A stretch of 57,583 nucleotides of DNA from Propionibacteriaceae bacterium (lineage in GTDB: Bacteria; Actinomycetota; Actinomycetes; Propionibacteriales; Propionibacteriaceae): assembly GCA_030532575.1 (NCBI GenBank), contig JAUNKV010000017.1:1-57583 (forward strand). Reading direction: 5' to 3'. The position numbers and the translations under genes were made by a program. This document shows positions 50,187 to 57,583 of this stretch, piece after piece. Each line of letters starts with the position of its first letter. Position 1 is the first letter of the stretch. The notes below the pieces were generated by a model. The model was not told the origin of the DNA. It did not search any database and worked only from the letters and a program-made list of their open reading frames with translations.

Positions 50187-51376
50187 CCCACCCGTCCCCC
50201 ACATCGGCCGGTCTGGGATGGGTCCAGGCGGCTTCGTCGTGGTTCCGCAAGGACTACGACGTGCTGGGGCGGGTCTTCGTGGTGGCGGCCTTCGTGCGGG
50301 CTGCGCTGGCGCTCCACACCGTCGCGATGAACCTGACCTTCGACGACCGGGAGACCGTGACGGATCTGCCCGGGATGATCCTGACCTTCGTGGTGCTGCT
50401 CGGCTGGACGGTCTTGGTGACGGTGGTGCTGCGTCGTCCCAGCCAACGCAGTCTGTGGGTCCACCTGGCGGATGCCGCGGTGACCTGCGCCATCATCCTC
50501 GCCACTCCGTTGATCGTGACGCAACCCTACGGCGGCACCTCCCTGGCCGGTTACTGGATGCTCGGCTGCTGCCTCTACGCAGCCGTGTTGCGGGGGGCCA
50601 TCGCAGGAGTCGCCTGCGTGATCGCCACCTCCGTGGCGTTGCTGGCGCTGCCACCGACGCTGTCGCTGGCCCGGGTGGACCTCGCCCTGGGGGCGATGCT
50701 CATCACCATCTGTTGCGGGGTCCTCATCACGCAGTTCAAGCACACCATCACCGAGCAGGAACGGGCCCGAATCCGCTCCGTCGCGCTGGGGGAGCGGGAG
50801 CGGCTGGCCCGGATCGTCCATGACGGGGCGCTGCAGGTGCTGGCCCTGGTGGAGCGTGAGGGTCCCGGCCTCGGGCCGCGCGGCACTCGCCTGGCAGCCC
50901 TGGCACGCGAGTCGGAGAACCAGCTGCGCACCCTGATCCGGGACAAGGAGGTCTTCGACGAGTCCACCGTCTACGAGGTGGATCTCGCCTCAGCGCTGGG
51001 GCATTTCGAGTCCGGGCGGGTGACGGTGTCCACGATGGCCGGGAAGGTGATGGTGCCGCGTCTGATCGCCGAGGAGGTCGAGGCGACGCTCAGTGAGGCG
51101 CTGCAGAACGTGGCGAAGCACGCCGGACCTGATGCGCGGGCCTGGGTGCTGCTGGACCAGGAGGACAAGCACGAGGTCATCCTGTGGGTCCGCGACGACG
51201 GCGTGGGCATGGATCTGGACGAGGTGGATTCTGCGGCGATACGTGGCAGGCTGGGTATCCGCAACTCGATCGTTGGGCGCATGGTTGCTCTCGGCGGATC
51301 AGCCGAGGTGAAGTCGAGCCCCGGGCAGGGCACGGAGTGGGAGCTGAGGTTCCCGGTGAGGTTGGGAGACACGTGA
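50183..51376 (+). CDS. Membrane sensor histidine kinase
   Basis: 397 residues from GTG 50183. Five or six membrane helices (VFVVAAFVRAALALHTVAM; LTFVVLLGWTVLVTVVL; LADAAVTCAIILATPLIV; LLGCCLYAAVLRGAIAG region; LALGAMLITICCGVLI), then a phospho-acceptor segment RERLARIVHDGALQVLALVE and an ATPase domain with SEALQNVAKHAGPD, VRDDGVGMDLDEV and SSPGQGTEWEL. Short loops suggest sensing within the membrane. Overlaps its response regulator by GTGA. The co-transcribed acyltransferase and NlpC/P60 genes suggest envelope-related signals. Confidence 0.93.
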   Translation: MTHPSPTSAGLGWVQAASSWFRKDYDVLGRVFVVAAFVRAALALHTVAMNLTFDDRETVTDLPGMILTFVVLLGWTVLVTVVLRRPSQRSLWVHLADAAVTCAIILATPLIVTQPYGGTSLAGYWMLGCCLYAAVLRGAIAGVACVIATSVALLALPPTLSLARVDLALGAMLITICCGVLITQFKHTITEQERARIRSVALGERERLARIVHDGALQVLALVEREGPGLGPRGTRLAALARESENQLRTLIRDKEVFDESTVYEVDLASALGHFESGRVTVSTMAGKVMVPRLIAEEVEATLSEALQNVAKHAGPDARAWVLLDQEDKHEVILWVRDDGVGMDLDEVDSAAIRGRLGIRNSIVGRMVALGGSAEVKSSPGQGTEWELRFPVRLGDT

Positions 51377-52041
51377 ACGCCATCGAACGCCGCCGCGTCA
51401 TGCTGGTGGACGATCACCCGATGTGGATCGACGCGCTGAGTGAGGACCTCGAGGAGGAGGGGTTCGAGATTGTCGCGGCCGCCAAGAACGGCACCGAGTG
51501 CCTGCAGCGTGCCAGGGCGACCCGCCCGGACGTCGTCGTGATGGACCTGCAGATTCCGGAGCCGGATGGCGCCACCTGCACGGAGAAGCTGGTGCAGGAG
51601 TTCCCGGAGATCAAGGTACTGGTGATCTCCGCCAGCGGGGAGCGCGACGACGTGCTCAAGGCGATGAAGGCAGGCGCCAAGGGCTACCTGGTGAAGTCGG
51701 CATCGAAGGCGGAGCTCATCGAGGGGGTGCGGCGCACCGCAGCCGGGGATGCCGTGTTCACCCCGGGGCTGGCCGGTCTGGTGCTGGGGGAGTTCCGGCG
51801 CATGGCCACCGTGGCAAGAGACCATGACGACGAGGGGCCGGTGCTCACCACCCGGGAGGTGGAGGTGCTGCGTCGCGTCGCGAAAGGGCTGGCCTACCGG
51901 GAGATCGCTGAGGAGCTGTTCGTCTCCCACCGCACGATCCAGAACCATGTGCAGAACGTGTTGCGCAAGCTGCAGCTGCACAACCGGGTGGAGCTGACCC
52001 TCTACGCCATCGACCAGGGGCTCCACGATCCGAATGAGTGA
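51373..52041 (+). CDS. LuxR/NarL-family response regulator
   Basis: 222 residues from GTG 51373, coupled to the kinase. Receiver: VMLVDDHPMWIDALSEDL, phospho-Asp in DVVVMDLQIPEPDG, Lys in GYLVKSASKAELIEG. Output: LTTREVEVLRRVAKGLAYRE, IAEELFVSHRTIQNHVQNVL. Closely similar in layout to the regulator at 8962, so the two pairs probably arose by duplication of a common type. Targets unknown; its own operon is likely. Confidence 0.95.
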   Translation: MNAIERRRVMLVDDHPMWIDALSEDLEEEGFEIVAAAKNGTECLQRARATRPDVVVMDLQIPEPDGATCTEKLVQEFPEIKVLVISASGERDDVLKAMKAGAKGYLVKSASKAELIEGVRRTAAGDAVFTPGLAGLVLGEFRRMATVARDHDDEGPVLTTREVEVLRRVAKGLAYREIAEELFVSHRTIQNHVQNVLRKLQLHNRVELTLYAIDQGLHDPNE

Positions 52042-52144
52042 CAGGGTCCGCGAATAGGTGGAATCGACGGCGGTCGTCCTGGCGACCCCTCCCGTTCGCG
52101 GACCCTCCAAGGACTTCTTGCCCCACTGGGGTAGTCTTCCGCGC

Positions 52145-53530
52145 ATGTCCTCGATCATGAGCCGGACCGAACTGCGTTCCCTACCGCTGATCCAGCAGCC
52201 CGTCTATGAGGATGAGGCGGCGCTGGATCGGGTCATCGACGTGATGGAGAACCTGCCCCCGCTGGTGTTCGCGGGTGAGTGCGACGACCTGCGGCACAAG
52301 CTGGCCGAGGTGGCGGCGGGCCGTGCCTTCCTGCTGCAGGGCGGGGACTGTGCAGAATCCTTCGAGGCCGTGACGGCGCAGGACATCAAGAACAAGCTGC
52401 TGGTGCAGCTGTCGATGGCGGTGGTCATGACCTATGCGGCGCAGGTCCCGGTGGTCAAGGTGGGACGTATCGCCGGGCAGTACGCCAAGCCGCGCAGCAA
52501 GCCGACGGAGACCCGTGAGGGGGTGACCCTGCCGAGCTACCGGGGGGATGCCATCAATGGTTTCGAGTTCACCGCCGAGGCCCGCAGGCCGGACCCGGAG
52601 CGGCTGGTGCAGGTGTACAACGCCTCGGCGGCGACCCTCAACCTGGTGCGGGCCTTCGTCAAGGGTGGCTTTGCCGACCTGCGCGGAGTGCACACCTGGA
52701 ACCGGGACTTCGTCGGGAACTCGCAGGTGGAGGCTGCTTACGAGGAGCTGGCCTCCGAGATCGACCAGGCGCTGGCCTTCATGGTGGCCTGCGGGGTGGA
52801 GGACCGGGCGCTGTCCACCATCGACTTCTACGCCTCCCACGAGGCGCTGCTGTTGGAGTACGAGCGCGCCCTGACCCGAGTCGATTCCCGTTCCCAGCAG
52901 CTTTATGGCTGCTCCGGGCACATGCTGTGGATCGGGGAGCGTACCCGGCAGCTGGACGGGGCCCATGTGGAGTTGCTCAGGCGGGTCCGCAACCCGCTCG
53001 GCATCAAGCTCGGACCGACAACCACCCCGCAGCAGGCCATCGAGTTGGCCGACCGGCTGGACCCCGATGGCGAGCCCGGTCGGATCACCTTCATCACCCG
53101 GATGGGTGCCGGGAAGGTGCGCGAAGTGCTGCCCGCGGTGATCCAGGGGGTGGAGGCGACGGGGCGTCGGGTGGCCTGGGTGTGTGATCCGATGCACGGC
53201 AACACCTTCGAGGCCGCCAACGGTTTCAAGACCCGCTCCTTCGATGACGTGGTGGAGGAGGTACGAGGCTTCTTCGACGTGCACCACGAGCTCGGCACCT
53301 GGCCGGGTGGGCTGCACGTGGAGCTGACCGGCACCGATGTCACCGAGTGTGTCGGGGGTTCGCTCAGGTTGGAGGAGGCCGATCTGGCCAACCGCTACGA
53401 GACGGTGTGTGATCCCAGGCTGAACCGCAACCAGAGCCTGGAGTTGGCCTTCACCGTCGCCACGCGGCTGCGGGAGGGACGCAACTCCCGCCACAACCCG
53501 GTGCAGGAGTACCAGATCCGGGAGTTCTGA
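52145..53530 (+). CDS. aroG: Class II DAHP synthase (3-deoxy-7-phosphoheptulonate synthase)
   Basis: 461 residues. First step of aromatic amino-acid synthesis. Class II marks: AFLLQGGDCAESFEA, VVKVGRIAGQYAKPRS, LPSYRGDAINGFEF, HTWNRDFV, GIKLGPTTTPQQAIELADRL, WVCDPMHGNT. This class is the plant-like/actinobacterial type. TAGTCT at 52132-52137 lies 7 bases before ATG 52145; ATG 52157 is also possible. As in mycobacteria, a PASTA kinase gene lies nearby, here with a transporter gene in between. Confidence 0.95.
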   Translation: MSSIMSRTELRSLPLIQQPVYEDEAALDRVIDVMENLPPLVFAGECDDLRHKLAEVAAGRAFLLQGGDCAESFEAVTAQDIKNKLLVQLSMAVVMTYAAQVPVVKVGRIAGQYAKPRSKPTETREGVTLPSYRGDAINGFEFTAEARRPDPERLVQVYNASAATLNLVRAFVKGGFADLRGVHTWNRDFVGNSQVEAAYEELASEIDQALAFMVACGVEDRALSTIDFYASHEALLLEYERALTRVDSRSQQLYGCSGHMLWIGERTRQLDGAHVELLRRVRNPLGIKLGPTTTPQQAIELADRLDPDGEPGRITFITRMGAGKVREVLPAVIQGVEATGRRVAWVCDPMHGNTFEAANGFKTRSFDDVVEEVRGFFDVHHELGTWPGGLHVELTGTDVTECVGGSLRLEEADLANRYETVCDPRLNRNQSLELAFTVATRLREGRNSRHNPVQEYQIREF

Positions 53531-53535
53531 GAGGT

Positions 53536-53567
53536 GCGCGGTGAGGAGGGAATCCGCCTCACCGCGC
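53536..53567. terminator. Terminator between aroG and the EamA transporter
   Basis: GCGCGGTGAGG (53536-53546) and CCTCACCGCGC (53557-53567), a perfect 11-bp stem with a 10-base loop and CTCTTTG following; serves both convergent genes. Confidence 0.8.
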
Positions 53568-53578
53568 CTCTTTGAACC

Positions 53579-54490
53579 TCAGCGCTTGAACTTCTGCCGT
53601 AGCTCCTGGACCACCTCGTCGATGCGACGGCTGGAGGGTTTCGGCCAGGCGATGAGCAGCAGGGCGGCCACCACGATCGCACCGCCGATGGTGACGTTCC
53701 AGGTGAGCAGTTCCATGCCGAAGCCGATGGCGAATACCGCTGCCCAGACCGGCTCGGTGCACATGATGACCGCGGTGGTGGTGGGCGGGACGTAGCTCTG
53801 GGCCCAACTCTGCAGGAACAGCGTCACGGCACCGCAGAAGATGCCGAGGTACAGCACGGGGGCAGCCACCTCCCACGTGGTGGGGAGCTGGTAATTGGTG
53901 AATGGGATCACCAGCAGGCAGCCGACGGCGCCGGTGAGGGCCTGGGCGAGGGTCAGGGACTGCACCGTCTCCGGCGTCACCCAGCGCCCGAGCAGGACGA
54001 TGTGCACGGCGAACATGATGGCGCCGATGAGGGTGAGGAGGGCGCCGAACCCGAATCCGCCCTCGCTGCTGTGCCCGAGTGCCAGGATTGCGATCCCGGT
54101 GATGGTCAGCAGCACCGCGACCCAGGTCCTGGGGGTGGTGGGTTGCTTCAGGAAGACAACGGCGATGATGGCGGTGAACACCACGTAGCTGGCGGTGATG
54201 AAGCCGGACAGGGAGGGTGCGGTGTACTCCAGACCGATGAGCTGGATGGCCAGGCCGAAGTTGAACACCGCACCCAGGATGATGCCCTGGATCAGAGTCC
54301 TGCGCTTCATCCTCAGGCGGGGCAGGAAGGGGATGAGCAGGCAGATGCCGGTCAGCAGCAGGCGGGAGATGGTCAGGTCCACTGGAGTCATCACCTCGTA
54401 GGCCCCCTTGGCCACCGCGACGGTTGATCCCCATGCGGTTGCGGCCAGCAGCAGGGCGAGTGCAGGGAGTAGCTGACGGTCCAGTTTCAC
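53579..54490 (-). CDS. EamA/DMT-family transporter
   Basis: 303 residues from GTG 54490; TAGGAT (complement at 54497-54502) lies 6 bases before it. Ten membrane helices in two EamA repeats: first ALALLLAATAWGSTVAVAKG to WVAVLLTITGIAILALG, second FGFGALLTLIGAIMFAVHIV to IGGAIVVAALLLIAW. The EPVWAAVFAIGF motif in the second repeat is typical. Likely an exporter of metabolites such as amino acids, substrate unknown. A basic tail (QELRQKFKR) lies in the cytoplasm. Confidence 0.92.
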   Translation of the reverse strand: MKLDRQLLPALALLLAATAWGSTVAVAKGAYEVMTPVDLTISRLLLTGICLLIPFLPRLRMKRRTLIQGIILGAVFNFGLAIQLIGLEYTAPSLSGFITASYVVFTAIIAVVFLKQPTTPRTWVAVLLTITGIAILALGHSSEGGFGFGALLTLIGAIMFAVHIVLLGRWVTPETVQSLTLAQALTGAVGCLLVIPFTNYQLPTTWEVAAPVLYLGIFCGAVTLFLQSWAQSYVPPTTTAVIMCTEPVWAAVFAIGFGMELLTWNVTIGGAIVVAALLLIAWPKPSSRRIDEVVQELRQKFKR

Positions 54491-54537
54491 CGGGCCATCC
54501 TAGAGGATTGCTCAGTGGAATGATTCCAAAATGGGGA

Positions 54538-56649
54538 TCACCCCAGCCGGACCTCGATCTCGCTGCCCTTGGGGACGCTGGTGCCGGGGCCCGGGTTGGT
54601 CTCGGTCACCCAGCCGGTGATGCTGCCGATGAGGGGGGTCTCGACGAAGCGGGCGGTCAGCCCTGCGTTCTTCAGCAGGCGTTCGGCGTCCTCGCGCTTC
54701 TTCCAGGTCACATCTGGTACCTCGACCATCTCCGGCCCGAGCGACTTGGTGATGGTGATGGTGCTGCCCCGGTACACGTTGCCCTGGTTGGGGTCCTGGG
54801 AGATCACCTGCCCGGCGGGAACCGTCGCGGAGTGTTCCTCGGTCACCGAGACGTGCATCCCGAGGTCCTGGAGCTTCGTCACAGCCGTGTCGGCGTCCTG
54901 GCCCTCGTAGTTCTTCACGGCGATGGGTTCGGGGCCGCCGCTGATCTGGAGATCGACGGCGGTCTTCGGGGGCAGGAGGGTACCTGCTGGCTGTGAGGAG
55001 GCCACGACGTTGCCCTTGACGACGGTGGCGGACCACACCTCGGTGACGGTACCCACGATCAGGTGGGCCTCCTCCAGCAGGACGCGGGCCTCGTCGAGGG
55101 ATTTGTCGGCGAGTTCCGGGATGGGGTAGCGCTCCGGCCCCTTGGAGACGGTGACCACCACCTCTGAGCCGCGCAGCACGCGCTGCCCGCCGGTGGGGTC
55201 GGTGGAGATCACCTGCCCGGCAGGGATGGTCTCGGAATGGGCCTCGGTCTTCTTCACCTTCAGGTCATTGGCGTCGAGAGCGGTGACGGCCTGCTCGAAG
55301 CTGACCTGGCCGATGTCGGGGGAGGAGGTGTAGCGGCCAGCGGCCCACCACCAGGAACCGAATCCGATGAGGAGCGTCAGCAGCAGCACCGCCAGCGCCA
55401 GGATGATGCCTCGACGGCGTCGGTGGACCGGATCGTTGCTGATGCTGAGCTGCGGGAACAGCGGGGTGCGTTGTGAGGCGGGGGGCTCGACGAGGTTCGG
55501 CGAGCTGGGGAAGGGGCGGCCTGCCCGTGGTGGGCGGCCTGACCGGATCAGGGTGGTCTCGGTGGCGGGGGTGGCCACGATGACGGTCTCCGCTGTTGGG
55601 GAGACCTGCTCCGGATCAGCCGGGGGGGCGGTGCGTCGGGCACGGCGCAGCGTACGGCTGGGGACCTCCTTCAGCGGGCGGGGCCTCGGCTCCGGCCTGG
55701 GAGAGATCTGCTGAGTGGGGGCGTCGGGGTCCACCTGCGCGGGGCGCAGTTCCGCAGCCAGTTCGGGGTTGTGCTGGCCCGGGTGGTCGGTCAGCTCCTG
55801 GCGGACGATGCGCAGCTTGTCCACCAGCTCGCGGCCGTCGCTCAGGCGGCTGGTGTGGTCGCGGGTGGTGCAGTAGGCCACCAGGGCATCGATGTAGTCC
55901 GGGATGAAGCCGGGGCGGTCCAGCTCCCGCAGCTTTGCCGACGGCGCGGGCACGTCGCTGTTCACGTGCAGGTAGGCGATCTGGTAGTTGTTCTCGCCGA
56001 CGTGGGGTTTGCGTCCGGTCAGCAGCTCGAAGAACAGGATGCCGGTGGAGTAGATGTCGCTGCGGGCATCCGGGCGGGCGTGGGTGACCAGCTCCGGCGG
56101 CAGGTAGGAGGCGGTGCCGACGAGCACCCCCGTCGCGGTCATCTGGGGGGAGTGCTCCTCGCGGGCCAGGCCGAAGTCGGCGACCTTGATCTGGCCCCGG
56201 GCCGAGATCAGGACGTTCTCCGGTTTGATGTCGCGGTGGACGATGCCGACCTCGTGGGCGGCGGCCAGTGCCGAGGCGATGGGGTCGAGGTAGTCGAGGG
56301 CTTCCAGCGGGGGGAGGGGGGCCTCGCGGCTGATGAGGCGACGCAGGGTCTCACCCTCCACGTACTCCATGACGATGTAGGGCTGGCCCTGGGAGATGCC
56401 CTGATCGAAGATGCTGACCACCGCGGGATGGCTGATGAGGGCCGCCGAGCGGGCCTCGCGGTCGAACTTCGCGACGAATTCGTCGTCCTCACCCAGGTCG
56501 GCGCGCATGATCTTGACGGCGACGGTCCGCTGCAGCCGGGAGTCCCGGGCCCGGTACACCGTCGCCATCCCGCCACGAGCCAGTTTTGCCAGGATTTCGT
56601 AACGACCATCCAGCACGTGGCCGACCATCGGGTCGAACGTACTGCTCAT
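54538..56649 (-). CDS. pknL: Ser/Thr protein kinase with four PASTA domains (PknL/PknB type)
   Basis: 703 residues. Kinase domain about 10-275: [23 protein letters not shown] (ATP Lys), [34 protein letters not shown] Pro/Arg-rich linker follows to about 425, one membrane helix ([20 protein letters not shown]), then four PASTA repeats to the end (e.g. [40 protein letters not shown]). PASTA domains bind muropeptides, so it probably monitors cell-wall growth. ATG 56649 chosen; ATG 56658 is close to TAAGAC and also possible. The symbol rests on synteny with class II DAHP synthase. Confidence 0.93.
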   Translation of the reverse strand: MSSTFDPMVGHVLDGRYEILAKLARGGMATVYRARDSRLQRTVAVKIMRADLGEDDEFVAKFDREARSAALISHPAVVSIFDQGISQGQPYIVMEYVEGETLRRLISREAPLPPLEALDYLDPIASALAAAHEVGIVHRDIKPENVLISARGQIKVADFGLAREEHSPQMTATGVLVGTASYLPPELVTHARPDARSDIYSTGILFFELLTGRKPHVGENNYQIAYLHVNSDVPAPSAKLRELDRPGFIPDYIDALVAYCTTRDHTSRLSDGRELVDKLRIVRQELTDHPGQHNPELAAELRPAQVDPDAPTQQISPRPEPRPRPLKEVPSRTLRRARRTAPPADPEQVSPTAETVIVATPATETTLIRSGRPPRAGRPFPSSPNLVEPPASQRTPLFPQLSISNDPVHRRRRGIILALAVLLLTLLIGFGSWWWAAGRYTSSPDIGQVSFEQAVTALDANDLKVKKTEAHSETIPAGQVISTDPTGGQRVLRGSEVVVTVSKGPERYPIPELADKSLDEARVLLEEAHLIVGTVTEVWSATVVKGNVVASSQPAGTLLPPKTAVDLQISGGPEPIAVKNYEGQDADTAVTKLQDLGMHVSVTEEHSATVPAGQVISQDPNQGNVYRGSTITITKSLGPEMVEVPDVTWKKREDAERLLKNAGLTARFVETPLIGSITGWVTETNPGPGTSVPKGSEIEVRLG

Positions 56650-56767
56650 TGGCACCATTCCCAGTCTTACTCGTCCATGCTCGCGCCGACCGTTTGGCCC
56701 GCTCAGAGGAAGTGTAGGGCCGTCGCGGCCCACTCGCTCACCCCGGCGCGCCGCGTAGGCTGCTTGC

Positions 56768-57379
56768 ATGACTGCACTCGTGAGTCTTCGTTCCCGTCTG
56801 CTGTTGTGCAGGCTCGCCGTGAGCCTGCCGCTGGCCGAGGCCGCGTCCCTGCTGGAGGGGTTGGCCGGGGCTGGTGTCGATCTGGTGGTGATGCATGGCA
56901 CAGGTGAGGTCGAGGCCACGCATCGCTGCTGGGCAGAGCTCAACGCGCAGTGGGGGAGGCGGCTGCTGCTGGCCCATGACGTGCCGGAGGCGATGGGCGA
57001 TGTCGTGCTCACCTCGGGAGGTCGGGGGAGGAGCGCGGCCAGACCGCACCCTTACACGCTGCTCGGCTGGCAGGTGGCGGATCGCCGTTCGGTGCAGGAC
57101 ACCTCACCTCATGACTTCCTGGTGCTGTCCGGGGAGCGATTGATCGCGACGGCGTTGGCCAGTGACCCGCCGCTGGATGAGGAGGCGCGGCCGTGGTTCG
57201 TTGCGGGCAGCTTCTCCCCGGATCGGGTGCAGCACCTGATCGCAGCCGGGGTGCGACGGGTGCTGCTGACCGAGAATCCTGGGCTGGACGAGTTGGGCGA
57301 GATCGCCCGGATGCTGCGAGCCTCCTGGCACGAGGACCCGCTGGGGCAGCGCTTCCTGGCCCAAGCCATCCGGTCCTGA
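56768..57379 (+). CDS. Thiamine-phosphate synthase-like TIM-barrel protein
   Basis: 203 residues. TAGGCT at 56756-56761 lies 6 bases before the ATG. Strand/helix pattern LEGLAGAGVDLVVMHGTGEV, WGRRLLLAHDVPEAMGDVVL, PHDFLVLSGERLIATALASD, FVAGSFSPDRVQHLIAAGVR, RVLLTENPGLDELGEI is like a shortened ThiE barrel, and ThiE-like genes occur near this kinase in other actinobacteria. The ThiE pyrophosphate and thiazole motifs are not clear, so catalytic activity is doubtful. Confidence 0.55.
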   Translation: MTALVSLRSRLLLCRLAVSLPLAEAASLLEGLAGAGVDLVVMHGTGEVEATHRCWAELNAQWGRRLLLAHDVPEAMGDVVLTSGGRGRSAARPHPYTLLGWQVADRRSVQDTSPHDFLVLSGERLIATALASDPPLDEEARPWFVAGSFSPDRVQHLIAAGVRRVLLTENPGLDELGEIARMLRASWHEDPLGQRFLAQAIRS

Positions 57380-57485
57380 GAAGCCGCGGGGCAGTGGTTC
57401 GTCGTGGGGGGTTGCGTTGGGTGGGTTGGTGTGCTACTTTCCGGGTATTGGTTTCTAGTGTTTCTATTGCGTTGGAGCGTGGTTC

Positions 57486-57583
57486 ATGAGTGATCCGATG
57501 GCGGGTATTGAGGTTGATGTTGTTTTTGATCATGAGTATGCTGATGCGTTGATCAAGGCGTGTGATGATGCTGCGGATTTGAT
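57486..57583 (+). CDS. Start of a compositionally foreign gene, incomplete
   Basis: 32 codons are visible, running off the window: MSDPMAGIEVDVVFDHEYAD then ALIKACDDAADL. Only 13 of 32 third positions are G or C, against a large majority in the rest of the window, so this is foreign in codon use. GGAGCG lies upstream. The pattern is faintly like the start of WXG100/ESX-type helical proteins (an acidic start then a helix with ACDDAA), but that is weak. It may mark the beginning of an acquired region. Confidence 0.5.
   Translation, partial: MSDPMAGIEVDVVFDHEYADALIKACDDAADL

Overview
The window is GC-rich, gene-dense bacterial DNA with almost no spacer (no gene-free stretch reaches 300 bases). 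Protein families and gene order point to an actinobacterium: PspA followed by PspAA, DUF3017 after folD, a DUF6350-type membrane protein before purN-purH, DUF3043, a GuaB1-type IMPDH/GMP reductase, a PASTA kinase beside a class II DAHP synthase, and a sunset-domain protein. A member of the Propionibacteriaceae would fit, but that is an inference from content; no rRNA or tRNA gene was seen. Many start codons lie 6-7 bases after a TANNNT box, so leaderless transcription appears common, and adjacent co-directional genes are often joined by ATGA/GTGA overlaps.

Layout. 1-3.3 kb: the edge of a proline-rich protein, an XRE regulator, and a TetR regulator with a clear operator followed by a DrrA/DrrB-type ABC exporter. 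3.3-5.9 kb: cysK and guaA, divergent. 6-9.9 kb: an envelope-stress module made of a leftward PspC/toastrack-like operon and a rightward PspC-histidine kinase plus LuxR regulator, followed by a GlsB-type membrane protein. 9.9-10.3 kb: an orphan VapB antitoxin with a frameshifted, truncated VapC. 10.3-18.4 kb: cardiolipin synthase-like protein, a DUF6891-like protein, a MerR/aldo-keto reductase pair with a typical 19-bp-spacer promoter, a CAP-domain surface protein, PcrA helicase and an M23 peptidase.

18.5-33.1 kb is a core-metabolism block: sucCD, a two-domain PknH-like sensor protein, the DUF6350-type protein, a His-rich radical SAM/SPASM protein, purN-purH-folD-DUF3017, mdh, a two-lipoyl-domain sucB and pepA. 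33.2-37.1 kb is an iron-siderophore import locus (AraC regulator, binding lipoprotein, two permeases, a DtxR-like box) with no ATPase gene. 37.1-40.6 kb holds DUF3043, pspA-pspAA-glycerate kinase-like and erpA/HesB. A strange C-run inverted repeat follows, then a DUF1643-like gene, guaB1, a REC-like gene with trpD, and a prepilin peptidase with a sunset-domain protein.

46-57.4 kb: cyclophilin, a DEDDh-exonuclease/GIY-YIG fusion, a four-gene unit (NlpC/P60 hydrolase, PlsC acyltransferase, histidine kinase, LuxR regulator), class II DAHP synthase, an EamA transporter, a four-PASTA Ser/Thr kinase and a ThiE-like protein. The last 100 bases begin a gene with very different codon use, probably the edge of an acquired island. 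I found no complete mobile element, CRISPR array or phage. The main themes are cell-envelope surveillance and central carbon/purine metabolism. I did not find a system I can confidently call new; the best leads are listed in the findings.
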